Positions 62,011-64,000 of a stretch of 64,000 nt of DNA are shown piece by piece. Location: positions 186,001 through 250,000 of the forward strand of contig QZDX01000005.1 in the NCBI GenBank assembly GCA_009917555.1, in the 5' to 3' direction. The position numbers and the translations under genes are program-made. How positions within the stretch are numbered: position 1 is the stretch's first letter; the number at the start of each line of letters is the position of its first letter. This DNA is from a bacterium 1XD21-13 (GTDB lineage: Bacteria; Bacillota; Clostridia; Lachnospirales; Lachnospiraceae). The notes under the pieces were generated by a model. That model was not told the DNA's origin. It was given only the letters and a program-made list of their open reading frames with translations, and searched no databases.

Positions 62011-62028
62011 CCAAAGTAGGAGCTTTGG
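62011..62028 (+). promoter_or_regulatory. Short hairpin in the rpsB leader
   Basis: CCAAAG and CTTTGG pair around TAGGAG, about 55 bases before rpsB. Ribosomal-protein S2 leaders are often autoregulatory, but no known class was recognised here. Confidence 0.35.
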
Positions 62029-62081
62029 TCTTTGCGGCAGACAGGGCTTGCGGAAGAACAACCAAAATGGAGGTAAGAAAC

Positions 62082-62828
62082 ATGAGCGTTATTTCAATGA
62101 AGCAGTTACTGGAGGCAGGTGTTCATTTCGGACATCAGACAAGAAGATGGAACCCCAAGATGGCTCCCTACATCTACACCGAGCGGAACGGCATCTATAT
62201 CATCGACCTGCAGAAGTCTGTGGGAATGGTAGATGAGGCTTACAAGGCCGTATTTGACATCGTGGCAGAGGGTGGCACCATTCTGTTTGTGGGAACCAAG
62301 AAGCAGGCGCAGGATGCAATCCGCACAGAGGCAGAGCGCTGTGGTATGTTCTATGTAAATGAGAGATGGTTAGGCGGCATGCTGACCAACTTCAAGACCA
62401 TCCAGAGCCGTGTAAACCGCTTAAAAGAGATCGAGAGAATGTCCGAGGATGGAACCTTTGACGTACTTCCCAAGAAGGAAGTTATCGCCCTGAGAAAAGA
62501 GTGGGAGAAGCTGGAGAGAAACCTTGGCGGTATCAAGGAAATGAAGAGAGTTCCGGATGCAATCTTCGTAGTAGATCCCAAGAAGGAGAGAATCTGTGTC
62601 CAGGAAGCACATACTCTGGGAATTCCACTTATCGGTATCGCAGACACCAACTGTGACCCGGAGGAGCTTGATTATGTAATCCCCGGCAATGATGATGCAA
62701 TCAGAGCCGTGAAGCTGCTGGTATCCAAGATGGCAGACGCTGTTGTGGAGGCAAACCAGGGACAGGCAGAGGACGTAGAGGAAGCTTACGACTATGCGGA
62801 CGAGGCTGAGGTTCCGGTAGAGGAGTAA
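62082..62828 (+). CDS. rpsB: 30S ribosomal protein S2
   Basis: 248 residues. [22 protein letters not shown] at the start and [12 protein letters not shown] are diagnostic. The frame is open back to 61938, but GGAGG at 62069-62073 sets the start at ATG 62082. A short acidic tail ends the protein ([15 protein letters not shown]). It precedes tsf in the usual order; a hairpin CCCATAA/TTATGGG lies between them. Confidence 0.97.
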   Translation: MSVISMKQLLEAGVHFGHQTRRWNPKMAPYIYTERNGIYIIDLQKSVGMVDEAYKAVFDIVAEGGTILFVGTKKQAQDAIRTEAERCGMFYVNERWLGGMLTNFKTIQSRVNRLKEIERMSEDGTFDVLPKKEVIALRKEWEKLERNLGGIKEMKRVPDAIFVVDPKKERICVQEAHTLGIPLIGIADTNCDPEELDYVIPGNDDAIRAVKLLVSKMADAVVEANQGQAEDVEEAYDYADEAEVPVEE

Positions 62829-62926
62829 ATCAGAGCTTTAAAAAGATTATTTATCCCATAACGGCTGGATCTGCATGGAGCAGACAGCTATGCATTTATG
62901 GGAATTCATAGATGGAGGAGAAAACA

Positions 62927-63865
62927 ATGGCAGTAACAGCAGGAATGGTAAAAGAGTTAAGAGAGACCACCGGCGCCGGCATTATGGACTGTAAGAAAGC
63001 CCTTGCCGCAACGGACGGAGATATGGATGCAGCTATCGACTGGCTGAGAGAGAAGGGACTTGCAAGCGCCCAGAAGAAGGCCGGCCGTATTGCAGCCGAG
63101 GGTATTGTGGCAACCTGTCTTGTCAATGATGACAAGAAGGCTGTTGTGGTTGAGGTGAATGCGGAGACCGACTTTGTAGCCAAGAATGCCAAGTTCCAGT
63201 CCTTTGTAGCAGATGTTGCGGCACAGGCAGTGAATACCGGTGCAGCAGACATTGATGCATTTATGGCAGAGACTTGGGAGAAGGACAGCTCTATGACCGT
63301 GAAGGAGGCTCTGGCAGCCCAGATCGCAGTGATTGGCGAGAACATGAACATCCGCCGGTTCCAGCAGATGGAGGAGGAGAATGGATTTATTGCCTCCTAC
63401 ATTCATGCAGGCGGCAAGATTGGCGTTTTGGTGGACGTTGAGACGGATATTATCAATGATGATGTGAGAGAGATGGCTAAGAACATCGCTATGCAGGCAG
63501 CCGCTTTGAAGCCGCTTTATACCAGCGACAAGGAAGTGGATGCAGAGTATATTGAGAAGGAGAAGGCAATTCTCCTGGCTCAGATCCAGAACGATCCCAA
63601 GGAGTCCCAGAAGCCGGAGAAGGTGATCGAGGGCATGATTAAGGGGCGTATCAATAAGGAGCTTAAGGAGATCTGTCTCTTAGATCAGGTATATGTGAAG
63701 GCTGAGGACGGCAAGCAGTCTGTAGCGGCTTATGTGGCTCAGGTGGCTAAGGCGAATAGCGCTAACATCACCATCAAAGGATTTGTTCGCTTTGAGACTG
63801 GTGAGGGTATGGAGAAGAAGAACGAGGACTTTGCGGCTGAGGTGGCGAAGCAGATGAATATGTAA
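62927..63865 (+). CDS. tsf: Elongation factor Ts
   Basis: 312 residues. The start is set by GGAGGAG at ATG 62927; in-frame ATG 62912 is upstream of that site. The N-terminal TAGMVKELRETTGAGIMDCKKAL and the internal VNAETDFVAKN are diagnostic. EF-Ts exchanges GDP for GTP on EF-Tu. It is the last gene in the window. Confidence 0.97.
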   Translation: MAVTAGMVKELRETTGAGIMDCKKALAATDGDMDAAIDWLREKGLASAQKKAGRIAAEGIVATCLVNDDKKAVVVEVNAETDFVAKNAKFQSFVADVAAQAVNTGAADIDAFMAETWEKDSSMTVKEALAAQIAVIGENMNIRRFQQMEEENGFIASYIHAGGKIGVLVDVETDIINDDVREMAKNIAMQAAALKPLYTSDKEVDAEYIEKEKAILLAQIQNDPKESQKPEKVIEGMIKGRINKELKEICLLDQVYVKAEDGKQSVAAYVAQVAKANSANITIKGFVRFETGEGMEKKNEDFAAEVAKQMNM

Positions 63866-63898
63866 TCGCTGTCAGGCGGTAGAAGAGAATAAGAGCTG

Positions 63899-63944
63899 AA
63901 AACCCTTGGAAAGCCCGGAAAATGGGCGTTTTCGAGGGTTTTTT
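63899..63944 (+). terminator. Terminator of tsf
   Basis: AACCCT pairs with AGGGTT around an inner GCCC/GGGC stem, followed by a T-run. The last ~55 bases of the window after it hold nothing I recognise. Confidence 0.8.
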
Positions 63945-64000
63945 GTGATCTTGGGTGGGGACCATAACTTATCACAAATTATCATATTTTCAGCCAAATT

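Overview
Host. Gene content points to a spore-forming Firmicute of class Clostridia, most likely Lachnospiraceae. The window has the complete spoIIIAA-AH operon, spoIVB followed by spo0A, small CotF-type coat proteins, Asp23/Gls24, Gram-positive gene orders (rpsO-pnp; nusB-xseA-xseB-ispA-dxs-tlyA-nadK-argR-recN-spoIVB-spo0A; rpsB-tsf) and strong AGGAGG ribosome-binding sites. Most of the window is mid-GC. About 28-40 kb and 16.6-17.3 kb are visibly richer in AT and look like accessory DNA.

Layout. 1-6.7 kb: a SWIM zinc-finger protein cut by the window edge, a DHH phosphoesterase and a DUF4132 (MolR/YehI-like) protein. 6.8-9.7 kb: rpsO and pnp, each with a structured leader. 9.9-11.3 kb: a bacteriohemerythrin-receiver fusion. 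11.4-16.5 kb: the spoIIIA operon. 16.7-17.4 kb: an AT-rich orphan gene and a truncated nucleotidyltransferase. 17.4-22.6 kb: aroC, a ketopantoate reductase-like gene, tgt, yajC and gpmI. 22.8-28.0 kb: a sucrose-type locus (LacI regulator, PTS EIIBCA, HAD phosphatase, decayed amylosucrase). 28.2-39.7 kb: enolase behind an RNA hairpin that covers its ribosome-binding site, then MarR, a C-S lyase/aminotransferase, and an ABC sugar importer with a GH36 glycosidase, two ATPases and a YesL-like protein. 39.8-42.9 kb: secG-rnr-smpB. 42.9-45.8 kb: a scar with a long palindrome, a small hydrolase, an IS66 fragment and a coiled-coil gene. 46.0-59.4 kb: prfC, asp23 and the conserved nusB-to-spo0A run. 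59.5-63.9 kb: glgA, two small coat genes, rpsB and tsf.

How they work together. Much of the window is housekeeping: RNA decay (PNPase, RNase R), trans-translation (SmpB), secretion (YajC, SecG), translation (S15, S2, EF-Ts, RF3) and isoprenoid precursors. Sporulation genes appear at three places: the SpoIIIA channel, SpoIVB signalling and Spo0A control, and the coat genes. Two carbohydrate modules are present. One imports and phosphorylates sucrose-like sugars. The other imports an oligosaccharide through an ABC system and probably cleaves it with the GH36 enzyme.

Most unusual content. Several families of short structured repeats sit directly against ribosome-binding sites. The best is a stem-loop of about 105-109 nt found in front of argR (one complete and one partial copy) and in front of the coat genes (two exact tandem copies). 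Its stems differ almost completely in sequence between the two loci but still pair, and the apical loop and the 3' flank are conserved. A second family, with a GCGCAGCGA hairpin core, precedes spoIIIAF, yajC, the GH36 gene and smpB. All calls come from reading the sequence; no database search was run.
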